Part shown: piece by piece, positions 9,620 to 17,526 of the stretch
Layout of the letters: each line of letters begins with the position of its first letter
How positions within the stretch are numbered: the stretch's first letter is position 1
NCBI GenBank assembly: GCA_902573425.1
Contig: CACGJO010000001.1
Coordinates: forward strand, 1-64,000
Direction of reading: 5' to 3'
From: an uncultured Pelagibacteraceae bacterium
GTDB taxonomy: Bacteria; Pseudomonadota; Alphaproteobacteria; Pelagibacterales; Pelagibacteraceae
DNA length: 64,000 bases
Position numbers and translations under genes: made by a program
Notes under the pieces: generated by a model
Database searches by the model: none
Told to the model about the DNA's origin: nothing
What the model saw: the letters and a program-made list of their open reading frames with translations, nothing else

Positions 9620-9659
9620 ACTCAAGGTCTACACACCTTTCGGTGCGCAGACTTAAGTT
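9608..9659 (-). terminator. Intrinsic terminator of the structured RNA
   Basis: On the minus strand a long stem (arms 9659-9642 and 9637-9619) with a GAAA loop is followed by TTTAATTTTTTTT. The stem contains several G-U pairs and one bulge. It would end transcription of the small RNA and also any read-through from mnmA. The U tract lies within the 3' end of the opposite-strand membrane protein gene. Confidence 0.8.
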
Positions 9660-9801
9660 TTGGTTCGTCGTTTTAGGCGCTACCGCCGAACCTCCCGCTC
9701 TGCAATTTTAGCGCTACTCTGCAGAACTTTCTGCCCGTTAAGCTTAAACCTCTCGGCCTTTCCTTAACTGGCCAGTTGAGAGTTGCCTCTCAATTCATTT
9801 C
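9608..9801 (-). ncRNA. Candidate structured small RNA, about 190 nt
   Basis: This gap is strikingly GC-rich for the genome and contains nested inverted repeats. Strand choice is supported by pairing. The 3' hairpin forms about 18 pairs capped by a GAAA tetraloop when G-U pairs on the minus strand are allowed; the plus strand would have C-A mismatches. The 5' hairpin TTGAGAG/CTCTCAA is capped by a GCAA tetraloop only on the minus strand. Between them are GGTTCG/CGAACC and CTGCA/TGCAG hairpins whose loops share GTAGCGC(C)TAAAA. The 3' end runs into a U tract. A possible -10 (TATGAT) lies just upstream. I could not match it to tmRNA, SRP RNA, RNase P RNA or 6S RNA. Confidence 0.7.
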
Positions 9802-9807
9802 TATTAA

Positions 9808-9834
9808 ATCATATCCAAAAAAAAATGTTATCAC
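9808..9834 (-). promoter_or_regulatory. Possible promoter of the structured RNA
   Basis: On the minus strand TATGAT (9813-9808) is a near-consensus -10 box, with a weak -35-like GTGATA (9834-9829) and a short 15-base spacer. Initiation about seven bases downstream would place the RNA 5' end just before the first hairpin. The -35 match is poor, so read-through from mnmA remains possible. Confidence 0.4.
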
Positions 9835-9849
9835 TTTTTGGTTGTTTTT

Positions 9850-10995
9850 TTATCGGGTTGTGAGTTGTGTGGATAATTTTTTATTAAGCGTTTTATCTAT
9901 CCAGCCGCCTCCTAATAATCTTTCTCCTAGATTATTTTTTGAATAGAAAACACAAGCTTGGCCTGGTGAAATACCTTTCTCGTCTTCTGAAATATTTACT
10001 AATGCTTGATCTTTTTTAATTTCAACTTTTGATTTTAATAATTTCCCAGTCGATCTAACTTTAATAAAAATTTCTTTTTCGAAGTTTTCTTTATTAGATA
10101 AAAGATTTAAGTCTCTCAGATAAAGCTTATTTATATTTAAATTATCTTGAGTTCCGACAATTATTGCATTTTTTTTTGCGTTTATATCAACTACATACAA
10201 AGGTTCTTTACTTGATATCTTGATCCCTTTTCTTTGACCAATTGTAAAATTTATTATTCCCTCATGGAATCCTAATTTTTTACCTTCTAAATCCAGTATT
10301 TCTCCCTTTTGATATGATTGAGGATTATATTTTTGAATTACTGACGCGTAATCTCCATTAGGAACAAAACATATATCCTGACTATCTGGTTTCTCTGCTA
10401 CATTTAGATTTAATTTAGTTGCAATTTTTCTAGTCTCTGTTTTGTTAATTTTACCAAGTGGAAATCTAAGGAAATCAAGTTGTTTTTGGGTTGTGCTGAA
10501 TAAAAAATAACTTTGATCACGCTCTTTATCTTCTGCTCTGTACATTTGTCCCATACCGTCAAGTTCGTGTCTTAAGACATAATGACCAGTTACTAACGCA
10601 TCTGCTTTTAGATCTTTTGCATATTTAAACAAATCTCTAAATTTTACAGTTTGATTGCATTGAACACAAGGTATTGGGGTTTCACCAGCGGTGTAACTAT
10701 TGATAAAGGAGTCTATAACCTCTTTTTTGAATTTTTTTTGGTAATAAAGAATTTTGTGCTCTATATTTAAATTCTCTGAAACTCTTTTTGCGTCAATAAT
10801 ATCTCTTCCAGCACAACATTGTTTGCCTTTTGAAGAGCTTTTTATATCATCATATAATTTTAAAGTTATCCCAGTCACGTCATAACCCTCTTCTTTCATT
10901 AGACCAGCAACAACAGATGAGTCTACACCACCCGACATGGCGACTACAATTTTAGTATCTTTTGGCGACTTTTTTATACCTAGAGAGTTAATCAT
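9850..10995 (-). CDS. mnmA: tRNA-specific 2-thiouridylase MnmA
   Basis: Installs the 2-thio group on U34 of tRNA-Lys, -Glu and -Gln using ATP and a persulfide relay. It shows the PP-loop ATP motif [16 protein letters not shown], a catalytic cysteine in [13 protein letters not shown], the central motif [15 protein letters not shown] and a second active-site cysteine in SPGQACVFY. The 381-residue length is typical. It is transcribed away from the DUF3553 gene and towards the structured RNA, which begins about 50 bases after its stop codon. Confidence 0.97.
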   Translation of the reverse strand: MINSLGIKKSPKDTKIVVAMSGGVDSSVVAGLMKEEGYDVTGITLKLYDDIKSSSKGKQCCAGRDIIDAKRVSENLNIEHKILYYQKKFKKEVIDSFINSYTAGETPIPCVQCNQTVKFRDLFKYAKDLKADALVTGHYVLRHELDGMGQMYRAEDKERDQSYFLFSTTQKQLDFLRFPLGKINKTETRKIATKLNLNVAEKPDSQDICFVPNGDYASVIQKYNPQSYQKGEILDLEGKKLGFHEGIINFTIGQRKGIKISSKEPLYVVDINAKKNAIIVGTQDNLNINKLYLRDLNLLSNKENFEKEIFIKVRSTGKLLKSKVEIKKDQALVNISEDEKGISPGQACVFYSKNNLGERLLGGGWIDKTLNKKLSTQLTTR

Positions 10996-11033
10996 AAACT
11001 GTTATATATTATAAAAAATTATAATTTTCCATT

Positions 11034-11213
11034 ATGCAATATGATCTAGAACCTGGTAATTTTGTCATTAATCCATCCCAAAAAAGCTGGGGAATCGGTC
11101 AAGTTCAATCAATAATAAGAAATAAGGCAACTATAAATTTTCAAAATGTTGGGAAACAAGTTATTAATTTAGATAATATTAACTTAGAAAAAATCAATAA
11201 TGAAAACAGATGA
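11034..11213 (+). CDS. DUF3553 family small protein
   Basis: A 59-residue protein just under the ORF-track cutoff. The sequence contains LEPGNFVINPSQKSWGIGQV and then TINFQNVGKQVI, matching the pattern of the DUF3553 family of small Alphaproteobacterial proteins (PG..V..P....WG.GQVQS, then TV.F...GK). Its function is unknown; in other genomes this fold is compared to the CarD/UvrD tail-like domain, which is inference only. It starts 38 bases after the divergent mnmA start, and its end overlaps the cysQ start by 14 bases, so translation is probably coupled. Confidence 0.82.
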   Translation: MQYDLEPGNFVINPSQKSWGIGQVQSIIRNKATINFQNVGKQVINLDNINLEKINNENR

Positions 11214-11979
11214 ACTTAAACAAATTGCTGAAGGCTTAATTGAAACCACTGATGAAGCTGGAAAAAAATCAATTGAATTGTACAAAAAAGGGTTAAAAAT
11301 AATTACTAAACCCGATAACTCTCCCGTCTCAAATGGAGATTTGGAAGTGAATAAAATTATTACAGAAAAAATAAAAAAATTAACACCTAATATTCCAATA
11401 ATTTCTGAAGAAACCGTTGATTTAACAAAGAAAAATACTTTTAAAACATTTTGGTTAATTGATCCAATTGATGGAACAAGAGAATATATATCTGGCCAAG
11501 ATGAATATACTACTAATGCAGCATTAGTATTGGACTGTGAACCTGTAATTGGTCTAGTTGGTGCGCCAAAAAAGAATAGATTGTTTTATTCTTATGGAAG
11601 AAATAATTCTTATATGATCGATTCAGGTAAATTATCGAAACTTAATTGTCAAAAAAAAACAACTAAAGGAAAAGTTTTTGCTGTTAGTGGAGCATCAAAA
11701 CCTGCTCCAAATATATTAGAGGTTATGAAACAATATAAAGTTAATTCATTTACACCTATGCATAGTTCATATAAATTTTGTGTGATTGCAACAGGCGAGT
11801 ATGATTTTTATGCAGCAAGAGAAAGAGCGTGTGAATGGGATTATGCAGCTGGTCATGCGGTTGCTACAGGTGCTGGAGCTATAATTACTACTTTGGAAAA
11901 TGAACCTTTTAAATATGGAAAAGAAGATTACAAAAATTTAAGTTTAATGATTAAAAGAAGTAAAAACTTAGATGTTTAA
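11200..11979 (+). CDS. cysQ: 3'(2'),5'-bisphosphate nucleotidase CysQ
   Basis: Member of the inositol-monophosphatase superfamily that hydrolyses 3'-phosphoadenosine 5'-phosphate, a by-product of sulfate-activating and phosphopantetheinyl reactions. Metal-binding motifs are visible: ISEET (first Glu), DPIDGTREYISG and, near the C-terminus, WDYAAGHAVATGAG. The length of 259 residues is normal. The gene overlaps the DUF3553 gene upstream and a small membrane ORF downstream. SAR11 strains generally lack assimilatory sulfate reduction, so recycling of PAP from coenzyme A transfer reactions is a plausible role here (inference). Confidence 0.9.
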   Translation: MKTDELKQIAEGLIETTDEAGKKSIELYKKGLKIITKPDNSPVSNGDLEVNKIITEKIKKLTPNIPIISEETVDLTKKNTFKTFWLIDPIDGTREYISGQDEYTTNAALVLDCEPVIGLVGAPKKNRLFYSYGRNNSYMIDSGKLSKLNCQKKTTKGKVFAVSGASKPAPNILEVMKQYKVNSFTPMHSSYKFCVIATGEYDFYAARERACEWDYAAGHAVATGAGAIITTLENEPFKYGKEDYKNLSLMIKRSKNLDV

Positions 11980-12109
11980 AACAATATCTATCATAATTCT
12001 TTCTGTTACTATTTTTGGAGTTTTGCTTTTTATTTTAGTAAAAAATGCAATGAAAAGAAGAATTGAATATTATCTCAAACTAAATGATAAGAAAAATAAA
12101 TCTAAATAA
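11972..12109 (+). CDS. Small single-helix membrane protein
   Basis: An ATG-to-TAA frame of 45 codons overlaps the last 8 bases of cysQ. It encodes one strong transmembrane helix (about residues 4-23, ISIIILSVTIFGVLLFIL) followed by a basic cytoplasmic tail (MKRRIEYYLKLNDKKNKSK). Such an organised positive-inside layout in a gap of about 120 bases favours a real gene. Its 3' end overlaps the convergent recX by 8 bases. No family was recognised. Confidence 0.55.
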   Translation: MFKTISIIILSVTIFGVLLFILVKNAMKRRIEYYLKLNDKKNKSK

Positions 12110-12662
12110 GTTTATATAATTGATTAAATTCCTTTTGGGTCATAGATAGTATTTTTTTTGAAATATCATAGCTAAAACCTGATCTTGCTAAAATACCCAT
12201 GTCTTTCTTATAGTAAATCTCACGGTTTGCCTCTGGTCTTAAAGGTCCAATTCGTTTTTTTTTGCAAATTTTCATTGCTGAATTGAAATCAGGATCAGGT
12301 TTGTCTTCTTTTAATTTTTCAATGCTTAATTTAATATTTTCCGTGCCAATACCCTTAGTTCTTAAAGCCATCCCAATTTTATTAATTGAGTAACCTCGTC
12401 TGAGAAATACACGTGCTTTAGAATCGGAATATAACCTATCATCAATTAAGCGATTTTTTTCTAAGTTCGAAACTATTTTATCAATTATAGCTGATATATC
12501 TTTTTTAGACTTTGATCCTTGAAATTTTTTTAGATATTTTTTTAAAAGATATGTTTTTACCTGTTGTTTTGAAGGATTATACTTTTCAATATAAGAGTAT
12601 GCTAGATCTCTTAAATTAGTTGTTAAGTCTTCAAAATCTTTTTTATTGGATATTGGATCCAT
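12102..12662 (-). CDS. recX: RecX family regulatory protein
   Basis: RecX-type proteins bind RecA filaments and modulate recombination and SOS activity. The segment RLIDDRLYSDSKARVFLRRGYS followed by MALRTKGIG matches the central three-helix RecX repeats, and the remainder is helical and Lys-rich. The ORF-track start at 12680 is a TTG; the ATG at 12662 (MDPISNKKD) is preferred because TATAAT lies just before it and a divergent gene begins at 12687. No recA is next to it. The family call is good; exact activity is inferred. Confidence 0.8.
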   Translation of the reverse strand: MDPISNKKDFEDLTTNLRDLAYSYIEKYNPSKQQVKTYLLKKYLKKFQGSKSKKDISAIIDKIVSNLEKNRLIDDRLYSDSKARVFLRRGYSINKIGMALRTKGIGTENIKLSIEKLKEDKPDPDFNSAMKICKKKRIGPLRPEANREIYYKKDMGILARSGFSYDISKKILSMTQKEFNQLYKLI

Positions 12663-12686
12663 AGCTTTTATATTATACAAAGTTTT

Positions 12687-13157
12687 ATGATTGATAGTTT
12701 TTTAAATTTTCTCACTTACGAGAATATATACTATATAGCAAACATAGGTGTAATTCCTTGTTGGTTTTTTTTAATTATTTTACCAAATCACATAATTACA
12801 AATTTTTTAGTTAAATCAGTAATCATACCATTATTATTATCCACAGCTTATATATTTATTTCTTATCAAATTTTTATTAGCGAAAATATTTTTGAAGTTT
12901 TTAATTTATATTTGGGCTTAGATGATCTTTATGCTCTTTTTTCGAACGAAGCTTTTCTTTTGATTTTTTGGCTTCATTTTTTATCTATTAATCTTTTTGT
13001 TGGAAACTGGATTGTTAGTGATGCCAAAACATATCAAATTTCAAAATTTTTAGTAATTATTTCTTTAATCACGACATACTTTACTGGACCAACGGGTCTT
13101 TTGATTTATTGGCTGTTTAGAATTTTTTATTCTAGAAAAATAAATTTTTATGACTAA
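12687..13157 (+). CDS. ABA4-like (DUF4281) membrane protein
   Basis: A 156-residue protein with four to five transmembrane helices. The segment LGLDDLYALFSNEAFLLIFW, followed by HFLSINLFVGNWIVSDAK and TGPTGLLIYW, reproduces the conserved core of the ABA4-like family, whose plant member acts in neoxanthin synthesis. In bacteria the function is not established; a link to carotenoid or lipid chemistry is only suggestive. It overlaps the next gene by 8 bases, so the two are likely co-translated. Confidence 0.8.
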   Translation: MIDSFLNFLTYENIYYIANIGVIPCWFFLIILPNHIITNFLVKSVIIPLLLSTAYIFISYQIFISENIFEVFNLYLGLDDLYALFSNEAFLLIFWLHFLSINLFVGNWIVSDAKTYQISKFLVIISLITTYFTGPTGLLIYWLFRIFYSRKINFYD

Positions 13158-13737
13158 ATTTATTGATTTCTATTTCGATTTTAGTAGTCCATATGCCTAC
13201 ATTGGTTACAAAGAAATTAAAAAACTTGAAAAAAAAAATCCTTTTAAAATTAAGTTTATGCCTATATTTTTAGGTGGATTACATAATGCGGCAGGTATAA
13301 CTCCAGCAGCTTTTATAAAACTTAAATCAAAATATATGATCGAAGATACTAAATTGGTAAGTAAAAAAAAAAATATTTCTTTTCATTTTAACTCTTACTT
13401 CCCAATAAAGACTGTAAATTTTATGAGAGGAGTTTTGATTGCTGAAAAGGATAATTCAGAAAAAAACTTTATTGAAAAAATATTTAATGCTATTTGGATG
13501 GATGGGTTAAACATGAACGACCCAATTGTAATAAATAAAGTTTTAAAAAATATTGATTTAAATCCTGAAATTTTTTTAAAAAAAGTATCTGATCAAAAAG
13601 TAAAAGATAAATTGAGAAAATTAACTGATGATGCGCTAAAAAAGAAAATCTTTGGTGTTCCTGCTTTTGTTGTAAACAAAAAAATGTTTTGGGGCCAAGA
13701 TAGACTTTCTTATGCCATTGATGAAATCAAAAAATAG
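13150..13737 (+). CDS. 2-hydroxychromene-2-carboxylate isomerase-like (DsbA-fold) protein
   Basis: Belongs to the kappa-class GST/HCCA isomerase branch of the thioredoxin superfamily. The N-terminus IDFYFDFSSPYAYIGYKE carries the Ser-Pro pair that replaces the CxxC of DsbA. The C-terminus GVPAFVVNKKMFWGQDRL is the typical cis-Pro and substrate-site region. At 195 residues it has the family size. True naphthalene-pathway activity is unlikely in this organism because no other aromatic-degradation genes are near; a glutathione-linked isomerase or reductase role is more likely. It overlaps the ABA4-like gene. Confidence 0.85.
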   Translation: MTKFIDFYFDFSSPYAYIGYKEIKKLEKKNPFKIKFMPIFLGGLHNAAGITPAAFIKLKSKYMIEDTKLVSKKKNISFHFNSYFPIKTVNFMRGVLIAEKDNSEKNFIEKIFNAIWMDGLNMNDPIVINKVLKNIDLNPEIFLKKVSDQKVKDKLRKLTDDALKKKIFGVPAFVVNKKMFWGQDRLSYAIDEIKK

Positions 13738-13738
13738 A

Positions 13739-14137
13739 CTATTTTTTTTCTTTAGTAACAATTTCAAGACCTTGATTGGCTAAAGATCCAAAACCACCCT
13801 CGGCATGAGCAATATTATTATACCCCATGTCCTTAAGTGTTTTTGCTGCAAGAGCAGATCTCATACCAGCCGCACAAAATAAAATTAGTTTTTTATCTTT
13901 TGAAAATTTATTTTTATTATAGTACTGACTATTTGGATCTAACCAAAATTCCAACATACCTCTTGGTATATGTAATGCTCCTTTTATAGTTCCGTCTCTC
14001 CACAGTTCTCTGATATCTCTTATATCTATTAAGGTACATTGGTTTTTTTCGTTTAATTCTTTTATTTCGATGGGAGTTAGCGTTTTAATTTCTTTTAAAG
14101 CTTTTTCAACTAATTCTTTTGAAGATTTAATATTCAT
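13739..14137 (-). CDS. Rhodanese-like domain protein
   Basis: A single-domain sulfurtransferase-like protein of 132 residues. The fold starts with IKELNEKNQCTLIDIRDIRE, and the active-site loop is FCAAGMRSALAAKTL, with the persulfide-accepting cysteine at the start of CAAGMRS. The C-terminal GGFGSLANQGLE matches rhodanese CH2-like motifs. It is a stand-alone domain without membrane segments, so a cytoplasmic sulfur-carrier or thiosulfate sulfurtransferase role is likely. It is convergent with the DsbA-like isomerase gene (one base apart). Confidence 0.9.
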   Translation of the reverse strand: MNIKSSKELVEKALKEIKTLTPIEIKELNEKNQCTLIDIRDIRELWRDGTIKGALHIPRGMLEFWLDPNSQYYNKNKFSKDKKLILFCAAGMRSALAAKTLKDMGYNNIAHAEGGFGSLANQGLEIVTKEKK

Positions 14138-14172
14138 TTTTATATATATAAACTATTATAATAATAGTTTAA

Positions 14173-15201
14173 ATGAGAGAAATAAAACCGAACAAAAAAA
14201 ACATATTTTCGAAATTTTTTGTTAAAATATGTAGATTTTTTGGATTTGAAATCATCGACCAAAATAACTTTACAGCACCAGTTTCTAATAAAAGTTTAAA
14301 CGAGTCTTTAAGTGTTCCGGGTAAACGTTCCATCACTCTGCCGTTGGGTGAAGTAAAAATTACTAGGAAAGTAAAATCTTTTGATGTGATTTTGAGAACT
14401 TGCATGACAGTAAACATGCTTACTCAATCCAAGAAGAGAATTTTTGAAAAAGAGAAAGAGGAGTATACAAAAAGAACTTTGGTGTCGATAATAAAAAGCA
14501 TTAATCATGCGAAAATTAAATTTAAAGAAACTAAATTCAAAATTTATATAATTGATCATAATTCGCATGATGATCAAATGAATATGTTAAAAAATATTTT
14601 AAATAATTCACAAATAGACTTTGAAATTAAGACTTTAGATTTTAGCAGATACTCAAAAGAAATTAAAAAAATTAATGAGGAAAATAAAGAGGTTACTTCA
14701 AATCAAAAATCTAATATGTCGAATATTCATCAATCAATTATTTTATCAAAAGAAAAATGCGAAGATTTAACTTATTTTGTTGAAGATGATTATCTTCATA
14801 AATTAAATGCAGTTTCAGAAATTTTATTTGCCTATGAAAAATTTTCATCACTAATTAATAAAGAATTAATTATATGTCCAACTGATTACCCTTATTTATA
14901 TACTGGAACAAATGATACTAAAGTTTTTATGGGTGAGAATAGACATTGGCGTAAAATAGATCAAACTTTATGTTCATTTGTAATGAGTAAAAAAATTATT
15001 AATAATTATTACGAAGAGTTAATTAGTATGTGTAAATTTGAACACTATCCTTTTGAGAAACCATTGCATAACATTTATAAAAAAGAATTATGCATATCAC
15101 CTATCCCGTCTCTCTCTGTTCATTTTACAAATATAAATTCAATTTATGGTTTATCGCCAAATGTAGACTGGAAAAAACTCTGGGAAGAAAATGAAAGTTA
15201 A
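14173..15201 (+). CDS. Hypothetical protein, possibly a GT-A fold glycosyltransferase
   Basis: A 342-residue soluble protein with no signal peptide. The middle reads like a nucleotide-diphospho-sugar transferase: KIYIIDHNSHDDQM as a Rossmann-like strand and acidic loop, LTYFVEDDYLH as a DxD-like metal motif, and ELIICPTDYPY. Near the C-terminus PLHNIYKKELCISPIPSLSVH is followed by Trp-rich residues. No exact family was recognised, and the glycosyltransferase idea is inference. It starts 35 bases from the divergent rhodanese gene and overlaps the following peroxiredoxin gene by 11 bases. Confidence 0.7.
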   Translation: MREIKPNKKNIFSKFFVKICRFFGFEIIDQNNFTAPVSNKSLNESLSVPGKRSITLPLGEVKITRKVKSFDVILRTCMTVNMLTQSKKRIFEKEKEEYTKRTLVSIIKSINHAKIKFKETKFKIYIIDHNSHDDQMNMLKNILNNSQIDFEIKTLDFSRYSKEIKKINEENKEVTSNQKSNMSNIHQSIILSKEKCEDLTYFVEDDYLHKLNAVSEILFAYEKFSSLINKELIICPTDYPYLYTGTNDTKVFMGENRHWRKIDQTLCSFVMSKKIINNYYEELISMCKFEHYPFEKPLHNIYKKELCISPIPSLSVHFTNINSIYGLSPNVDWKKLWEENES

Positions 15202-15649
15202 AGAAAATAAAAAGTCACCCACCTTTATTCTAGATTCAACAACTTTAAAAACTTTTGATAGCAAGAAAATTAAGGGGGGTTTGGTAGTTTATTTTTACCC
15301 TAGAGATAATACACCCGGTTGTACTTTAGAGACAAAGGACTTCGCAAAATTATATAAAAAATTTAAAAGTTTGAGTTTTGAGGTTGTTGGAATTTCAAAA
15401 GATAATATTAAAAGTCATTTAAGTTTTAAAAAGAAATATAAAGTACCATTTGAATTATTGTCTGATGAAAAAGTAAATGTTCAAAAAAAATTTGGAGTTT
15501 GGGGTAAAAAATCTTTTATGGGTAAAAAATTCATGGGAACTATAAGATCCACAATAATTATTAAAAACGGCAAAATTCTTAAAATTTGGTCAAATGTAAG
15601 GGTAAAAGACCATGCTCAAGAAGTTTTAGATTATATAAGGTCTTTATAA
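15191..15649 (+). CDS. bcp: Thioredoxin-dependent peroxiredoxin (Bcp/PrxQ)
   Basis: Reduces hydrogen and organic peroxides at the expense of thioredoxin. The peroxidatic centre is YPRDNTPGCTLETKDF, with the peroxidatic Cys in PGCT. The usual PrxQ resolving Cys five residues later is replaced (TLETKDF has none), which points to a one-Cys or intermolecular mechanism. The active-site Arg region GTIRSTIIIKNGKI is present. The length of 152 residues is typical. The gene is followed by a strong bidirectional hairpin terminator shared with amt. Confidence 0.92.
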   Translation: MKVKENKKSPTFILDSTTLKTFDSKKIKGGLVVYFYPRDNTPGCTLETKDFAKLYKKFKSLSFEVVGISKDNIKSHLSFKKKYKVPFELLSDEKVNVQKKFGVWGKKSFMGKKFMGTIRSTIIIKNGKILKIWSNVRVKDHAQEVLDYIRSL

Positions 15650-15652
15650 ATT

Positions 15653-15683
15653 AAAAGGCCCAGACTTTAAGTCTGGGCCTTTT
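15653..15683. terminator. Bidirectional intrinsic terminator between bcp and amt
   Basis: A near-perfect inverted repeat (AAAAGGCCCAGACTT and its complement AAGTCTGGGCCTTTT) lies between the convergent bcp and amt genes. A-tracts and T-tracts flank both sides, so it can end transcription in either direction. Confidence 0.93.
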
Positions 15684-15725
15684 CTTATCTCCATCTAAAC
15701 GAAAGGGAGGAAGAAGGAGAATTAT

Positions 15726-17018
15726 TTAGTCTCTTATTCCGTAAGCGATTACACCAACTTCGGACTTATCAGTACCAAGCCTTTCAGCTTCTTTACTGAT
15801 TCTAATTCCAATAGTTGCTTTCATGATTGACCATACAATGTATGATGCTACGAAAACAAAAATTACTACTGAAATTGTTCCAAGGAATTGTGAACCAAAA
15901 CCTACATCTGTATTTGTAAATGGAACTGCTAATGTACCCCATACTCCAGCTACTAAGTGTGCAGGAATAGCTCCAACAACATCATCTATTTTCATTTTGT
16001 ATAATAGTTTTGTTGAGTAGTACATTAAGACACCAGCTATTGCTCCAATCACGATTGCAGCAAGTGGACTTGGTGTTAAAGGTTCAGCTGTTATACCAAC
16101 TAAACCAGCGATCGCGCCATTAAGCATCATTACTACATCTGTTTTACCAGCAGATAGTCTTGATACTACAGCAGCGGCCATAACTCCACCACCAGCAGCT
16201 AAGTTCGTGTTAATATAAATAGTTGCAACAGAGCTTACATCTTCGAGTGTTCCAGCAGCTAATTGTGAGCCACCGTTAAATCCAAACCAACCTAACCAAA
16301 GTATAAATACTCCGAGTGTTGCTAATGGAATTGAAGAAGCCGCAAAAGGTGCCATAGCTTTTACACCACCTCCTGAAGTAAATCTTCCAGATCTAGCACC
16401 AAGTACTATTGCTCCAGCAAGAGCAGCAGCTCCTCCAGCAGCATGTACTAATGTTGAACCTGCAAAATCAGAAAAACCAGCAGCTGATAACCAACCACCG
16501 CCCCACTGCCATCCCATTTCAATTGGATAAATAAATCCAGTTAAAATAGCTGCAAATAAGAAAAATGGCCAAATTTTAATTCTTTCAGCCAATGTTCCTG
16601 ATACGATTGACATTGTTGTTGCACAGAATACCATTTGGAAAAACCAATCTGATCCATCAGAATAACCAGTTTCTAATGATGATGCGTCACTCCAAGAAGA
16701 GAATGATCCTATCCATCCACCTTCCGATATACCGTATGCTAAATTGTATCCAACTAACCAGAACATTATTCCAGCAATTGAATATAAACCTATATTTTTT
16801 GCACAGATCGCTGATACACTTTTAGATGTAACCAACCCTGATTCTAGCATGGCAAAACCTGCTGCCATCCACATAACCAAGAAACCTGACATTAAAAATA
16901 GTATTGTATTAAAAATGTATTGAACTTCTGCAGATACAGTAGTTTCGGCGTAGCCTAAACCAGCGAAAGCAAAATAAATTGCCGTACCCGCAAAGAAATA
17001 ACCTATATATTTTTTCAT
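15726..17018 (-). CDS. amt: Ammonium transporter (Amt family)
   Basis: Inner-membrane channel/transporter that takes up ammonium. The protein has an N-terminal signal peptide (about residues 1-24, ending GLGYA) and eleven hydrophobic helices. The two conserved pore histidines lie in GSTLVHAAGGAAALAG and IPAHLVAGVWG. At 430 residues it is normal for the family. A strong Shine-Dalgarno GGAGGT precedes the ATG. No glnK/PII gene is adjacent, so regulation must come from elsewhere. It is the dominant nitrogen-acquisition gene in the window. Confidence 0.97.
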   Translation of the reverse strand: MKKYIGYFFAGTAIYFAFAGLGYAETTVSAEVQYIFNTILFLMSGFLVMWMAAGFAMLESGLVTSKSVSAICAKNIGLYSIAGIMFWLVGYNLAYGISEGGWIGSFSSWSDASSLETGYSDGSDWFFQMVFCATTMSIVSGTLAERIKIWPFFLFAAILTGFIYPIEMGWQWGGGWLSAAGFSDFAGSTLVHAAGGAAALAGAIVLGARSGRFTSGGGVKAMAPFAASSIPLATLGVFILWLGWFGFNGGSQLAAGTLEDVSSVATIYINTNLAAGGGVMAAAVVSRLSAGKTDVVMMLNGAIAGLVGITAEPLTPSPLAAIVIGAIAGVLMYYSTKLLYKMKIDDVVGAIPAHLVAGVWGTLAVPFTNTDVGFGSQFLGTISVVIFVFVASYIVWSIMKATIGIRISKEAERLGTDKSEVGVIAYGIRD

Positions 17019-17121
17019 TATACCTCCAAGACAATTACCCTAAATTAGTAGAGATTTTTAAGAAGTGCTTTATCGGTAAGTGAGTTATGAGTTTTTTTGG
17101 GGTGTGACAGTTAGTGCTCAA

Positions 17122-17156
17122 AACAACCCTTAAAATCCTGGTTTTTAAGGGTTGTT
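17122..17156 (-). terminator. Intrinsic terminator of hup
   Basis: A 14-bp perfect stem (AACAACCCTTAAAA and its complement) with a 7-base loop lies just after the hup stop codon. On the minus strand it is followed by a short T tract, TTTTGAGC. It separates hup from amt. Confidence 0.9.
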
Positions 17157-17163
17157 AAACTGA

Positions 17164-17439
17164 TTATCTATTAAACATATCCTTTAAACCTTTAGCAGGT
17201 AGGAATTTAACCTTTTGTGAAGCAGCAATCTGAATCTGCTCTCCAGTTCTTGGATTTCGACCAATTCTGGCTTTTCTTTTAGCTACCTTGTAAGTGCCAA
17301 AACCAGCGATTTTCACGGCTTCGTCATTTTTCAGGCAATCTAGAATAATACCAGTAATAGTATCGAACATTCTCTCAGCATCAGCTTTACTTTGGCTCAT
17401 TGCCGTTGCTATTTTATTTACTAGTTGTTTTTTGTTCAT
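17164..17439 (-). CDS. hup: HU-type DNA-binding protein
   Basis: A 91-residue histone-like protein that bends and compacts DNA. The family signature GRNPRTGEQIQIAASQKVKF forms the DNA-binding beta arm, and the N-terminal NKKQLVNKIATAMSQSKADAE is the dimerisation helix pair. It stands alone between its own terminator and a 149-base upstream region that contains a perfect 14-bp palindrome. High expression is likely, as is usual for HU. Confidence 0.96.
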   Translation of the reverse strand: MNKKQLVNKIATAMSQSKADAERMFDTITGIILDCLKNDEAVKIAGFGTYKVAKRKARIGRNPRTGEQIQIAASQKVKFLPAKGLKDMFNR

Positions 17440-17512
17440 TTTAGCCCCTTTTTGTTGCTTTTTTCAATTTGTACAAAAACTCAATAAAATCAACGAAAAT
17501 ATAGTAGCTACC

Positions 17513-17526
17513 GTGTTTATAAACAC
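17513..17526. promoter_or_regulatory. Palindrome upstream of hup (possible operator)
   Basis: GTGTTTATAAACAC is a perfect 14-bp palindrome located about 75 bases upstream of the hup start. A nearby GTGTTTGTG repeats half of it. A TATATT -10-like box lies between the palindrome and the gene. It could bind a dimeric regulator or HU itself; this is inferred from symmetry and position only. Confidence 0.4.

Noticed and set aside
9608-9801. Structured region as tmRNA, SRP RNA, RNase P RNA or 6S RNA
   Set aside because: No T-arm GGTTCGA with CCA end or tag frame, no GGAAGG-AGCAGCC SRP loop, too short for RNase P, and separate hairpins at both ends instead of the 6S closing stem.
13150-13737. True naphthalene-degradation isomerase (nahD)
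   Set aside because: The DsbA-fold isomerase is a broad family and there are no aromatic ring-cleavage genes in the window.
17019-17121. Sigma54-type promoter upstream of amt
   Set aside because: No TGGCAC-N5-TTGC pair is present in the gap.
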